A stretch of 64,000 nt of DNA from Microcella alkaliphila. Lineage in GTDB: Bacteria; Actinomycetota; Actinomycetes; Actinomycetales; Microbacteriaceae. The notes under the pieces were generated by a model. That model saw only the letters and a program-made list of their open reading frames with translations, had not been told where the DNA came from and made no database searches. This document shows, piece by piece, positions 1 through 8,310 of this stretch. The stretch covers positions 62,001 to 126,000 of the forward strand of contig NZ_SGXT01000015.1 of assembly GCF_004216855.1 (NCBI RefSeq), written 5' to 3'. The translations under genes and the position numbers were made by a program. How positions within the stretch are numbered: position 1 is the first letter of the stretch; every line of letters begins with the position of its first letter.

Positions 1-299
1 TTCTGCGCGACCGTGAGGTCGGGCATGAGGTTCATCTCCTGGTGGATGATGCAGATACCCAGTTCTTGGGCCACGGCGGGCCCCGGGATCTCCACGTCGT
101 TGCCATCCATGCGAATGGTTCCCTCGTCGCGCTGGTAGATCCCCGAGAGGATCTTCATCAGCGTTGACTTGCCCGCACCGTTCTCACCCACGAGAACGAT
201 TACTTCTCCCGCGGACAGCCGGAACTGAACCTTATGGAGGGCGCGCACTCCGGGGAAGCTCTTGCTAATCCCCTCGACCTCGAGCAGTGCTGCCGTCAC
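1..299 (-). CDS. Sugar ABC transporter ATP-binding protein, N-terminal part (runs off the window)
   Basis: This is the N-terminal ~100 residues of an RbsA/XylG/MglA-type CUT2 ATPase that energises uptake of a monosaccharide. The Walker A motif GENGAGKST is complete, and the Q-loop region ([13 protein letters not shown]) reads through to the window edge. Translation begins at GTG (297-299) after a GGGAGA ribosome site; ATG codons just upstream are out of frame. It lies 354 bp downstream of the isomerase on the same strand, so it probably heads its own transporter transcript for the same sugar. The rest of the protein, including the second ATPase domain expected in this family, lies outside the window. 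Confidence 0.88.
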   Translation of the reverse strand, partial: MTAALLEVEGISKSFPGVRALHKVQFRLSAGEVIVLVGENGAGKSTLMKILSGIYQRDEGTIRMDGNDVEIPGPAVAQELGICIIHQEMNLMPDLTVAQ

Positions 300-653
300 A
301 TCATCTCCCACTTCATTGAAGGAACCGTGTTTCGTCGATAGCCGCCGGAAACATCCGACATATTCTGCGCACAACCCTGGCATCTATGCAAGTTGTTACT
401 TAATGTAACTAAATGCCCGCTGGTCCGCATCCCTCGCGCATAACAAGACCGTAACCATGTGGCCCGATCGCGTGCATCCCGCGTAGATGCAGGAAAAACA
501 GGGGTGAGGCAGGGGCAACGCCCCCGAATCGCAGCCGGACATCACTGCGGGTATCGCGCCGAGTACCCGTTGTGCACTCACCGCGCATACATCCGATCAC
601 CAGGTGTGCGGAATGTTCTCCCGACTGTGACCGCCACCATCTATCGGCAAACA
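300..653. other. Intergenic region upstream of the ABC transporter genes
   Basis: No coding sequence is supported in these 354 bp. The region is less GC-rich than the flanks between about 330 and 420 and holds one clear palindrome (395-409), described separately. It presumably carries the promoter for the ATPase gene starting at 299. No intrinsic terminator or RNA gene was recognised. Confidence 0.6.
395..409. promoter_or_regulatory. Palindromic operator candidate upstream of the sugar ABC transporter
   Basis: GTTACTTAATGTAAC is a perfect 5-bp inverted repeat (GTTAC/GTAAC) around an AT-only 5-bp centre, about 96 bp before the GTG start of the ATPase. Spacing and symmetry fit a dimeric repressor site. 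The cognate regulator is not in the window. Confidence 0.45.
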
Positions 654-2291
654 TCAGATGCTGGTCTCGCCACACAGGTGAACCTGAATACCCATTCCCG
701 CGAACATCGCGGCCTTCGCCTCGAGGGCGCGATCAGCCGCATCCGCGCTCGGCGCGTAGGCGACCTGGATGTGATTCGACTTGTGACGGGCCATCAACTG
801 GTCCCGAGTCACGCCGTGCAACACAGCGTGCATGATCGGCCACTGGTGGTCGGTCGCATGCAGGCGCCGCTGAGTCTCCTCACTCGGCAGCTCGACGACG
901 TGAGCCCGGCCCACGTCGGCGTGCAGAGCGTCGTCCATGACGAACACGCGCGACCACACGATCTCACCGGGCTTCGAAATGCCCGACAGCGTGCCGCCGC
1001 CCTTCGGGAAGAACATGGGCACCTGGCGCATCGAATACGACTTGTCATAGCCACCGTTGTGGCTGGCAGGCACCGAACCTGAGATCTCGAACACCCACAC
1101 GAAGTCGTCGCCGAAGTCCTCACCCCAGCGAATGTCGTGCAGCGTCGTCGCCGGGTCGAATCCCATCGCCGTCCAAATGCGGTTCGTGACGAGCGCATCC
1201 ACCGCAACTCCCTCATCCACCTCGTTGAAGTGAGGCAGCGGTGCACCCTTCCAGAGCTCGCGCTTTCCGTCGCGCGACGACACCGGCGGACGCGCCACAT
1301 TGTTTAGGAGCCCCTCGGCAAGGTCGGAGGCGGCGCACTGATCCTTGAGCCCCTGCTGGTACTGGATGCCGATCGCGTCAACGCCGTAGTCGTCGCCGAT
1401 GCGGAGGGCCGCGATGTACATACGCATCTGGCTCAGCACCTGTGCGCGGGTGAGCTCGGTGGCGTCTTCCGTGCCCCAGTGGAACGTCAGCCCGGCGTTC
1501 TCGAGCCACTGCAGAGCCTGCTCGGCCTCAGCCGCCGACACCTGATCCATCTCCGCCAGGAGTGCGCTCTGCGACAGGCGCTCCTTGTAGATGCCCGTGG
1601 CGTTGAGCATCTCGTCATCGATGATGGCGTTGTACATGCCCATGCAGCCCTCATCGAAGACACCGATCACGGCCTTTTCGTCGCGCAACTGATGCGCGAG
1701 AGCGGTGCCGAGCGCGACTTCGTCGGAGTCGGCCAGCTGGCCGAGCTCGCGCACGTGCGAGGTGTCGTGCTCGATGCGGCCGGTCTCGAGCCACTCGTCG
1801 AGCTTCGCCAGCGCCCACTCATCGGTGAGGTCCTGGCTCCACAGCACCGAGTGCTCGATGTTCGCCTTCGTGAGGCTCGCCGTGAGGTTCAGCAGACCGA
1901 CGAGGCCAGGGAAACGGCCCTCCCAGTTCGCGATGAGCAGGATCGGCCCCTCGTGGGCGCGCAGCCCCGCGAGAACGTGGTGGCTGTACTGCCACACGGC
2001 CTCGATCACGATCAGCGGCGCCGTCTTAGGCACCGAGCGGAACACCTCGATTCCGCGAGCCTGCGAGTCAATGAATCCGTGGCCCTTCTCGGCATCGACA
2101 TCGTGGGCGCGGTGCAGAGACCACCCGCGCGACGCCAGGGTCTCGCTCACGCGCTCCTCAAAGGCGCGCTGTGCTGGCCAGCACGTCGTGTTGGCCGACA
2201 GTCGCAGGTCGCCGGAGGCCACAGAGTAGGCCGTGCGGGGGGCTGCTTCGGGCCACACGCGGCGCTGCGGAATGACGTAGGAGGTCGACAT
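654..2291 (-). CDS. L-fucose/L-arabinose isomerase family protein
   Basis: The 545-residue protein resembles the fucose/arabinose ketol-isomerase superfamily, cytosolic Mn-dependent enzymes that convert aldoses to ketoses. Visible family-like segments are the early Rossmann stretch around ILLIANWEGRFPGLVGLLNL, a central FDEGCMGMYNA segment, and a C-terminal region rich in acidic residues and histidines. Length lies between AraA (about 500) and FucI (about 590). It starts at ATG 2291 behind GAAGGGAA and sits 26 bp after the FGGY kinase start-to-stop unit on the same strand. An isomerase, kinase and CUT2 transporter are the expected parts for a pentose or 6-deoxyhexose. The exact substrate (L-fucose, D-arabinose, L-arabinose or other) cannot be decided here. 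Confidence 0.75.
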   Translation of the reverse strand: MSTSYVIPQRRVWPEAAPRTAYSVASGDLRLSANTTCWPAQRAFEERVSETLASRGWSLHRAHDVDAEKGHGFIDSQARGIEVFRSVPKTAPLIVIEAVWQYSHHVLAGLRAHEGPILLIANWEGRFPGLVGLLNLTASLTKANIEHSVLWSQDLTDEWALAKLDEWLETGRIEHDTSHVRELGQLADSDEVALGTALAHQLRDEKAVIGVFDEGCMGMYNAIIDDEMLNATGIYKERLSQSALLAEMDQVSAAEAEQALQWLENAGLTFHWGTEDATELTRAQVLSQMRMYIAALRIGDDYGVDAIGIQYQQGLKDQCAASDLAEGLLNNVARPPVSSRDGKRELWKGAPLPHFNEVDEGVAVDALVTNRIWTAMGFDPATTLHDIRWGEDFGDDFVWVFEISGSVPASHNGGYDKSYSMRQVPMFFPKGGGTLSGISKPGEIVWSRVFVMDDALHADVGRAHVVELPSEETQRRLHATDHQWPIMHAVLHGVTRDQLMARHKSNHIQVAYAPSADAADRALEAKAAMFAGMGIQVHLCGETSI

Positions 2292-2317
2292 AAGAATTTC
2301 CCTTCGTGGTGATGGAG

Positions 2318-3790
2318 CTAGCGCTCAGTGCGAGCGAGTTCATGCGCGATGTCGCGCGTGGCTGGGTAGAGGTCTCGGTAGAGGCGATACAGCGCGTCGT
2401 AGCGGGCGTGGCGCTGCGGATCCGGCTGCACAATGTCGGCCGGCGGGTTCCAGAGATCGATGTCGGGCACGCCCAGCAGCCCTGCGGCGAGGAACGCTGC
2501 GCCGTAGCTTGCACCGACCGTCACGCTTGGCAGCACCTGCGGTAATCCCGTGACGTCAGACACGATCTGGGTCCAGACTCCCCCGGACGTGCCTCCACCC
2601 ACGGCGACAACCCGATCGACGGAGGCGCCGGAATCTCTCATCACCTCGATGTTGTGACGCACGCCGAACGCGACCGCCTCCAGCGCCGCGCGGTAGAGGT
2701 CACCCACGCTCGTCTCAAGGGTCATCCCGACCAAAACGCCGCGCGCATCCGGATCTTGAATCGGAGTGCGCTCCCCGGCGAAGTACGGAAGCATCAGCAC
2801 CCCCTGGGCGCCGACACCGCTCTCGGCGGCCAGCTGTGTGAGCGTCGCGAAGTCACCGTCGACCAGCTCGCGAATCCACCCGGTGATCGCGCCGGAGGTG
2901 GCCATGCCGCCGGCGAGCGAAAACGATCCGTCGGCGACTCCTCGGGTGGTCCACATGCCAGGCGCGCTCGGGCGATGGTCGGTCGTTGCGATGAGGAACA
3001 TCGTCGTGCCGTACATCAGCACGAGGTCGTTGGCGCGGGTGGCGCCGGCGCTGACGGCTTCGGTCCAGGCGTCGATCGTGCCGCACGCGACTGGGATGCC
3101 TTCCGGCAGACCCGTCTCGGCTGCGGCCTCAGCGGTGACCGCGCCAATACTGCTCGCCGGGGAGACCAGCTCGGGGCGGGTGATGCCCGGCGCGATGTGA
3201 TCCCACCAGTCGTCGCGCCACTGTGCCCTGTCAATGTCGTACAGGGGCCAGCACTGACTCGCCGAGTGGTGATCGAGCACGAGGTTGCCGGTGAGTCGAC
3301 GCCCCAGGAAAGACGCCGGCATCGCCAGCCCGGATGCGCGCTCGTACGCCTCGGGTTCGTGCTCGCGAATCCACGCGATCTTGGGCCCCGCTGCTTGGGA
3401 GGTCAGCGCCGAACCGCCCGATTCGACGATCGCGTCGGCGCCGAGCTCTGCCGTCAGTCGCTCAATCTGCTCGCTGGCACGGGTATCGACGCCGTATAGA
3501 ATGGCCGGCCGAACGGCCCGGCCGTCATCATCGAGCAACGCAACGCACGGGCCCATGCCGCTGACCCCGACCGCTACAGGAGTGACGTCGGGAATGGCCG
3601 CCTGCAGTTCGCGAGCGATGGCGACGAATTCGCTCCACCAGATCTCCGGGTCCATCTCAACTCGGTCGGCGCTGGGTCGGTCAACGCGATGCTCACGAGT
3701 CGCTTGAGCGAGAATCACTCCGTCGCGATCGACCAAAACACCCTTGGTACTGGATGTGCCGATGTCGACACCGATCGTGGCTGAGTTCAT
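2318..3790 (-). CDS. FGGY-family carbohydrate kinase
   Basis: This 490-residue sugar kinase phosphorylates a ketose or polyol using ATP. The N-terminal phosphate loop IGVDIGTSSTKGVLVD (residues 5-20), the central segment EMDPEIWW, and the C-terminal FGGY-type motif VVAVGGGTSGGVWTQI (about 395-410) match the family. The start ATG at 3790 follows a good GGAGGT site 7 nt away. It is first in the kinase-isomerase unit, so its substrate should be the ketose made by the neighbouring isomerase. It resembles xylulokinase/gluconate-kinase-like members, but the family is too promiscuous for a precise name. Confidence 0.85.
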   Translation of the reverse strand: MNSATIGVDIGTSSTKGVLVDRDGVILAQATREHRVDRPSADRVEMDPEIWWSEFVAIARELQAAIPDVTPVAVGVSGMGPCVALLDDDGRAVRPAILYGVDTRASEQIERLTAELGADAIVESGGSALTSQAAGPKIAWIREHEPEAYERASGLAMPASFLGRRLTGNLVLDHHSASQCWPLYDIDRAQWRDDWWDHIAPGITRPELVSPASSIGAVTAEAAAETGLPEGIPVACGTIDAWTEAVSAGATRANDLVLMYGTTMFLIATTDHRPSAPGMWTTRGVADGSFSLAGGMATSGAITGWIRELVDGDFATLTQLAAESGVGAQGVLMLPYFAGERTPIQDPDARGVLVGMTLETSVGDLYRAALEAVAFGVRHNIEVMRDSGASVDRVVAVGGGTSGGVWTQIVSDVTGLPQVLPSVTVGASYGAAFLAAGLLGVPDIDLWNPPADIVQPDPQRHARYDALYRLYRDLYPATRDIAHELARTER

Positions 3791-3826
3791 GACAACACCT
3801 CCATTGGGCTCGTCGCGAATATTGCC

Positions 3827-3911
3827 AGAGATCCGATGTTAATGCACATCAGGTCCGCAGTTCCCTTGCTTTTACGCCGGTCCGGTGCCCCTCGCAACGT
3901 TAGAGATCCGA
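3827..3911. promoter_or_regulatory. Regulatory repeats upstream of the FGGY kinase
   Basis: Two elements lie in the leader region. AGAGATCCGA occurs twice in direct orientation (3827-3836 and 3902-3911). The first copy runs into an inverted repeat GATGT-N6-ACATC at 3835-3850, 45-60 bp upstream of the kinase start. These are plausible binding sites for the sugar regulator of the kinase-isomerase operon. No regulator gene for this operon is in the window. Confidence 0.4.
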
Positions 3912-4273
3912 CAATTTGACCAACCAGCCAGTTCGATCATCGGGTGGGAACTTGGTTGATTAAAGCCCTCTTCAAGGGTCGCCTACCCAACGGCCCCCGA
4001 AGGCGCCGTCGAGAGTTACGTCATTTGCGTACTCGAGGTTGCCGCCAGGGGAGCGGCCGTAGACCGGGCGTGGAACCAAGAGGCCGAGTCGAAAGCCCAG
4101 CCTCGGTGCGACGGTCAATGGCAGAGCCCAGGGTTTGTTGGGGACCCCTGGACTGAAAGCCGAGGCCGGAGGGGTGGTGTCGAATCTAGGAGATACAGGG
4201 CGCCGACTGCACGTTGGTGTTCTCCGGAAGAAGAGGAGGCGGCGGCGGTGCGTATGGTGCGAACCCTCCAGCC
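3912..4273. other. Non-coding spacer, probably part of the decayed region
   Basis: No open reading frame here has recognisable similarity or convincing codon use. The stretch lies between the kinase promoter region and the first recognisable gene fragment (pfkB, 4274). It is probably further eroded sequence, but nothing in it could be matched to another gene of the window. Confidence 0.5.
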
Positions 4274-4363
4274 CATCACGCTCGCCGGCGACGGGCTTCC
4301 ATCGAGCGTCGGATTGATCGGCAATGTCGTGATCGGCAACGGCATTGCGGGATGCGTAAACAT
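4274..4363 (-). pseudogene. Fragment of pfkB (first 30 codons), copy 1
   Basis: The translation begins MFTHPAMPLPITTLPINPT and aligns with the start of the intact PfkB at 19955-20905 (MSEHPAPPLPITTLTINPA). Similarity continues to ASVM and then stops; the following frame is unrelated and basic. Even the upstream box is kept: TAGCCT lies 6 nt before the ATG (4370-4375), as in the intact gene. It cannot encode a kinase. It is one of two such remnants, the other at 6536-6667. Confidence 0.8.
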
Positions 4364-4406
4364 AGCCCCAGGCTAGTGACGTTGTGTGCCGCGCGGCCGG
4401 GTGTGC

Positions 4407-4739
4407 CTATGATCGACGCCGGTCGTAGCAAACCGGTGCGTGGGCGCGGACGACGAGTTCGCGCAATTCTTCTAACGTGCCACGTAGCCCCAGCTTGTAC
4501 GCCCCCATCGGGACGTTGCAGAGTTCCGTCGCCTCGACGGGCCCGGCCAGCACAGGCAGCCCTGCACCATCAGGAGAGAGCTGGCGCAGCAGAGCGTTCA
4601 GCGAACCACCGCCCACCGTGTGAATCCCTCCGGCATGGCGCGACGCGAGCCGCGCCGCGGCGTGTACTGTCTCGGCGAAGGCGACCGCGAGGCTCTCCAT
4701 GATGAATCGGGCACGACCCGCGATCGTGGTGGACACAGC
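4407..4739 (-). pseudogene. C-terminal fragment of rhamnulokinase (rhaB remnant)
   Basis: About 110 residues align without gaps to the C-terminus of the intact RhaB at 26839-28254. Shared blocks include MESLAVAFAETVH against LESLAAAFAEAVH, VGGGSLNALLRQL against VGGGALNALLCQL, and VLAGPVEATELCNV against VLAGPVEATALGNV. The N-terminal three quarters, including the ATP loop and substrate site, are missing and no start signal is present. It is a dead fragment, either a relic of a second rhamnose locus or of a duplication. Confidence 0.85.
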
Positions 4740-4769
4740 CTCGCTGTTTCCATGGTCATCTCGCTGAGC

Positions 4770-4960
4770 GTGCCAAATCACCTCGCGGTCATTGGCTACG
4801 ACAACCAGGCAGCGGCCCGAGTTGCGGCGATCCCCGTCAGCACCGTCGCGCAGGCGGGTATTGAGATGGGCGCCTAAGCCCTGGACGTGCTGTGGGAAGA
4901 ACCCCGACCGCGCGCTTCAGCACGAGCACCGCATGGCGAGCCGCAGGCCGCCCTCACTCA
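4770..4960 (+). pseudogene. C-terminal fragment of a LacI-family regulator
   Basis: The reading VPNHLAVIGYDNQAAA, then IPVSTVAQAGIEMGA, corresponds to VPDDIALVGYDDIEFA and VPLTSVRQPAGLIGS in the intact rhamnose LacI regulator (36740-37756). A stop codon (4875-4877) interrupts the frame. Similarity resumes directly after it as ALDVLWEE, where the intact protein has AVEILLDE. The DNA-binding domain is absent. It is followed by an oppositely oriented aldo/keto reductase relic, exactly as the intact regulator is. Confidence 0.75.
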
Positions 4961-5014
4961 CGCCCGCGAGTTCGATCGGTGCCACGTAAGCCGCGCACGA
5001 GCAGCTCGAACCGG

Positions 5015-5763
5015 CTAGCTCGACAGTGTCAGGGGCACGTCGCGCGAAGCCAAGTCGCCGAGGAAGGCGTCGCGCCGGTGACCGACCACAGGTTCGGCAT
5101 GGTATCGAGCATGCACGCGAGCCTGAGTCGGTGCACCGACTCGCCCCGTGCGATGGCGAGGGCTGCGAGGCGAAGCACGCCCGACTGGAGCGGCGCTGCA
5201 CGGGGCCACCGAAGGGCGCGTAGGCGAAGAAGTCGATGCCGATCGCCGGACAGCGGTGGCACTCGGCGAACGAGTTGACGCCGAGGCCGAGCCGGTTCTG
5301 CACCGTGTCGATCCGTGTGACGGCTGCCGTCTGATCGATGAGCTCAACAGACGTATTAGAAAGGCCAATCGCGCGCACTACTCCCTCGTCACGGAGAGCC
5401 GCGAGCGTGCGCACGGACTCGTCGAGGTCGTCAATACGGTCGGCTCGGTGCAGCAGCAGGAGCTCGGGAGGCGCGCCCAAGATTTGTGCGCTGCGTAGCG
5501 CGTCGGCGCGTAGCCGGCTCGCGCTGCCGTCGGTAAACCGGCTGGAGGTCGAGACGCGGTATTGGCCCGCCTCGGTAACGACCGGAAGGACGTCGCGCAG
5601 CGAACGTGCATCGGCGGTCAGCCGTTCGCCGACGGCATCGTCCTCGACGCTGGCGTAGGCGCGAGCCGTGTCGAGCGCGACCGCACCGGCCTCGACGGCC
5701 GCAGCCACCACATGCCGCGCCTGTTCCTCGGTGACGGCGTCTCTGAGGACGAGAGAGGATTGG
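5015..5763 (-). pseudogene. Frameshifted aldo/keto reductase (decayed paralogue of 37760-38638)
   Basis: Segments in different frames align in order with the intact 292-residue reductase. They are: SSLVLRDAVTEEQARHVV (N-terminal), ALDTARAYASVEDDAVGERL, LLLLHRADRIDDLDESVR, NRLGLGVNSF, YAPFGGP; then a frame change to AALAIARGESVHRLRL; then another to LASRDVPL at the end. The start codon and about 20 N-terminal residues are lost. At least two frameshifts after YAPFGGP remove the C-terminal part of the barrel from the main frame. It cannot give a normal enzyme. Confidence 0.88.
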
Positions 5764-5910
5764 GCTCATGGCCGCACGTTCTGCCCGCGACTGATGCTGC
5801 ATCATTCAACGGTGGACGCGCCTATTACTCGAGCGTGAGGGGTGCGTGGCGTCGCAGGCAGTTGGGCACCCTCCATGCGCGAGCGAGCGAAAGAATTCGC
5901 GCTCGTGCAC

Positions 5911-5920
5911 TTGTATAACA
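5911..5920. promoter_or_regulatory. Retained GntR operator in front of the decayed gntR
   Basis: TTGTATAACA matches the operator before the intact gntR (TTGTATAACAA, 38741-38751). The adjacent -10 box has changed from TAGCGT in the intact copy to TGGTGT here. The binding site therefore survives while the promoter looks lost. Confidence 0.6.
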
Positions 5921-5939
5921 GCCCGCTGGTGTCGCCTTC

Positions 5940-6541
5940 GTGAGCAGTGAAGCCCTTACGTGACGCGGCTACCCGACTCCGTGTACGAGGCGCTGCGCAA
6001 GAGCATCCTGACCCAGCGCGAGGAGCCCGGCGCCCCCGTCACCGAGCAGGCGATCGCCGATCGCTTCGGGGTCGCGCGCCCCACCGCGAAGGCCGCACTC
6101 GAAAGACTCGTCGCCGAAGGGCTCCCACGCCGGACCGCGCACAAGACCGCGCGCGTGCCCTCGCTCACGCGCGACGACATCGTAGACCTCTACGCCAACC
6201 GCGCCACGCTCGAGGTCGCCGCACTCACCAACCTCGCCACGGCGGTCGCCACCGGCGCGGCGCCCATGTCGCCGGGCGTGCTCACTGCGCAGCGCAAGCT
6301 CGCCGACGCGCTCGGCTCGGCCGAGCAGGACACCGCGCCCCTCGCCCGCGCCGACATTGCCTTTCACCGCGCGCTCGTCGAAGCTCAGCGGTCCCCACGA
6401 CTGGCGCGCCTGCTCGGGCTGCTCATGGGCGAGATCGAACTGTGCACCGGGCAGGTGCAGTCGCATCGGCTGCTCGCACTCGGCGATGTGGTCGACCAGC
6501 ACCAGGGTATCCTCGACGCCATCGCGCGCGGTGACGTCGAG
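5940..6541 (+). pseudogene. Truncated GntR-family regulator (decayed paralogue of the gntR at 38769)
   Basis: About 194 residues are close to the intact 239-residue GntR/FCD protein, including the winged-helix segment [20 protein letters not shown] and the ligand-domain block [18 protein letters not shown]. The original start (GTG 5940, equivalent to ATG 38769) is put out of frame by a 1-nt deletion near 5957; an in-frame GTG at 5960 remains. The last ~40 codons are replaced at 6536-6541 by the antisense of a pfkB fragment. The frame then runs on without a stop to 7498 through the complement of xylB, which is a shadow and not coding. A partly functional DNA-binding fragment cannot be excluded. 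Confidence 0.85.
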
Positions 6542-6667
6542 GCGGCTCGGGCCGCACCGCATCTTGTGTTGAGGTCGCACGCGCTCGGTCGAGGTGCTCA
6601 CGTCGAGCGCGGGATTGATCGTCAAGGTGACGATCGGCTGGGGTGGCGCGGAGGTGGTCTCGGCCAT
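6536..6667 (-). pseudogene. Fragment of pfkB (first 44 codons), copy 2
   Basis: The translation contains VTLTINPALDVSTST and HKMRCGPSRLD, almost identical to the N-terminus of the intact PfkB at 19955-20905, and ends precisely where it meets the gntR remnant. Six bases, GTCGAG (6536-6541), belong to both parents, so the junction formed at a microhomology. TAGCCT (complement of 6674-6679) lies 6 nt before the ATG, as in the other copies, and overlaps the stop codon of xylB. Confidence 0.85.
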
Positions 6668-6676
6668 GGGCCCAGG

Positions 6677-8167
6677 CTAGCCCTGCGCCGCGTACTGCTC
6701 GCGGATCACCGGGTACGGGTCGGCGGGCAGCTCGGCGAAGGTCGCGATGGGCCACAGCGGTCGCGTGCCGCTGAGCGCCCACGCCGCCTGCACGGCCGCA
6801 CCTCGGGCGACGTACTCCCCCGGCTCGGGGATCGTGATCGGCAGCCCGAGCACCTGAGCGGCGATCGCGCCGACCGCGCGGCTGCGCGCGGCTCCGCCAA
6901 CAAGGTGGGTGCTCGTGGCCGGCACCCCGAGACCGGTGATCGCATCGAGGCCGTCGGCCAGACCGCACAGCATGCCCTCGATGGCCGCCCGGGCGAGGCT
7001 CTCACGCGTGGTGGAAGCGAGAGTCAGGCCGAACAGCGTTGCCGTGGCGTCGGGCAGGTTGGGGGTGCGCTCGCCCTCGAAGTAGGGCTGCAGGACGAGG
7101 CCGTCGGCGCCAGGCTCAGCGGCGAGGGCCAGCTCAGCCAGGCCGTCGTGATCCACGCCCAACAGGCGGGCGATGACGTCGAGCACGCGCGCGGCGTTGA
7201 GCGTCGCGACCAGCGGAAGGTGGGCGCCGCCCGCGTCGGCGAACCCAGCGACGGTGCCCGACGCATCCGCCACCGGTTCGGCGCTCACAGCGAAGACGGT
7301 GCCGCTCGTGCCGATCGAGACGACCACATCGCCCTGGCCCGCGCCGAGGCCCAGGGCCGCGGCGGCGTTGTCGCCCGCGCCCGCTCCGACGACCGTGCCG
7401 ACGGGAACGGTCAACAACTCAGGACTACTGGCGTCGACCGCGACCGAGTCGCCCGGCCCGAGTACCCGCGGCAGCACCACGGCATCGGATTGTCCTGAGT
7501 TGTTGACGCGCTCCGAGGTGTGGACACGCGCAGGGTCGGCGACGCGAGCGGGGCGGCCGAGCGCGCGCTCAAAGAGGTCGAGGTCGTACTCATCGGTTGC
7601 GGCCGAGAAGTAGGCGGTGCCGCTCGCATCCGACCGGTCGGTGACGAGCTCGTCGAGGGCGGGGCCGAGCGGGCTCTCGCCCTCGGGGCCGTAACCGCGC
7701 AGTCGCCAGGTCAGCCAGTCGTGCGGCAGGGCGACCGCGGCGACGCGTGCGGCGTGGTCCGGCTCGGCGTCGCGCAGCCAGCGCAGTTTCGTCGCCGTGA
7801 AGGAGGCAACGGGCACGACGCCGACGCGGCGGGCGTACTCCTCGGCCCCGACCTCCTCGATCAGGTCGGTGGCGGCAGCGGCGGAGCGCGTGTCGTTCCA
7901 GAGCAGGGCGTCGCGGATGACGCGACCCTGCGCATCCAGCACCACCATGCCGTGCTGCTGGCCGCCGATCGCGATCGCGGCCACGTCGGCCAGGCCGCCC
8001 GCGTCACTGGCTGCCGCGCGCAGGGCAGCCCACCAGGCGGCGGGGTCGACTTCAGTGCCCTCCGGATGCGCGGCGCGGCCCTCGCGAACCGTCGCGCCCG
8101 TCTCGGCGTCGACAATCAGGATCTTGCAGCTCTGCGTCGAGGAGTCGACGCCGGCGACGAGGGTCAT
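6677..8167 (-). CDS. xylB: Xylulokinase
   Basis: The 496-residue FGGY kinase phosphorylates D-xylulose to xylulose 5-phosphate, linking xylose to the pentose phosphate pathway. The N-terminal loop is [14 protein letters not shown] (residues 8-21) and [11 protein letters not shown] follows near 68. The C-terminal [10 protein letters not shown] segment (about 415) is the FGGY-type signature. The start ATG 8167 follows AGGAG. It lies downstream of xylA with a 143-bp gap, so the pair is probably one transcript. The stop codon TAG doubles as part of the -10 box relic of the pfkB fragment. Identity rests on the xylA neighbour and family motifs. Confidence 0.92.
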   Translation of the reverse strand: MTLVAGVDSSTQSCKILIVDAETGATVREGRAAHPEGTEVDPAAWWAALRAAASDAGGLADVAAIAIGGQQHGMVVLDAQGRVIRDALLWNDTRSAAAATDLIEEVGAEEYARRVGVVPVASFTATKLRWLRDAEPDHAARVAAVALPHDWLTWRLRGYGPEGESPLGPALDELVTDRSDASGTAYFSAATDEYDLDLFERALGRPARVADPARVHTSERVNNSGQSDAVVLPRVLGPGDSVAVDASSPELLTVPVGTVVGAGAGDNAAAALGLGAGQGDVVVSIGTSGTVFAVSAEPVADASGTVAGFADAGGAHLPLVATLNAARVLDVIARLLGVDHDGLAELALAAEPGADGLVLQPYFEGERTPNLPDATATLFGLTLASTTRESLARAAIEGMLCGLADGLDAITGLGVPATSTHLVGGAARSRAVGAIAAQVLGLPITIPEPGEYVARGAAVQAAWALSGTRPLWPIATFAELPADPYPVIREQYAAQG

Positions 8168-8218
8168 GCGGTTCTCCTGGAGGTGCGGCGGTGCACGGTT
8201 CGAGGCGGGATGCGCGGA

Positions 8219-8276
8219 GTGGGCCGGGAAGGCCGGCTACGGTCGGCTGAACGGTGCTGTCGCGCGGCCGGCCCAC
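8219..8276. repeat. Inverted repeat in the xylA-xylB gap
   Basis: GTGGGCCGG (8219-8227) and CCGGCCCAC (8268-8276) are perfect complements enclosing a 40-nt GC-rich loop that can itself fold. In the xylA-to-xylB direction it would form a stem-loop in the mRNA, which could tune xylB relative to xylA or protect the upstream message. There is no U-tract, so it is not a classical terminator. Confidence 0.4.
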
Positions 8277-8310
8277 CCGGGGTCGTGGTGGCGGTGGTGT
8301 CGAGCCTGCC

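Noticed and set aside
5960-7498. A 512-codon GntR-like protein with a long novel C-terminal domain
   Set aside because: Only codons up to about 6541 are GntR. The rest is the complement of the pfkB fragment and of xylB, so the apparent fusion is not a real domain.
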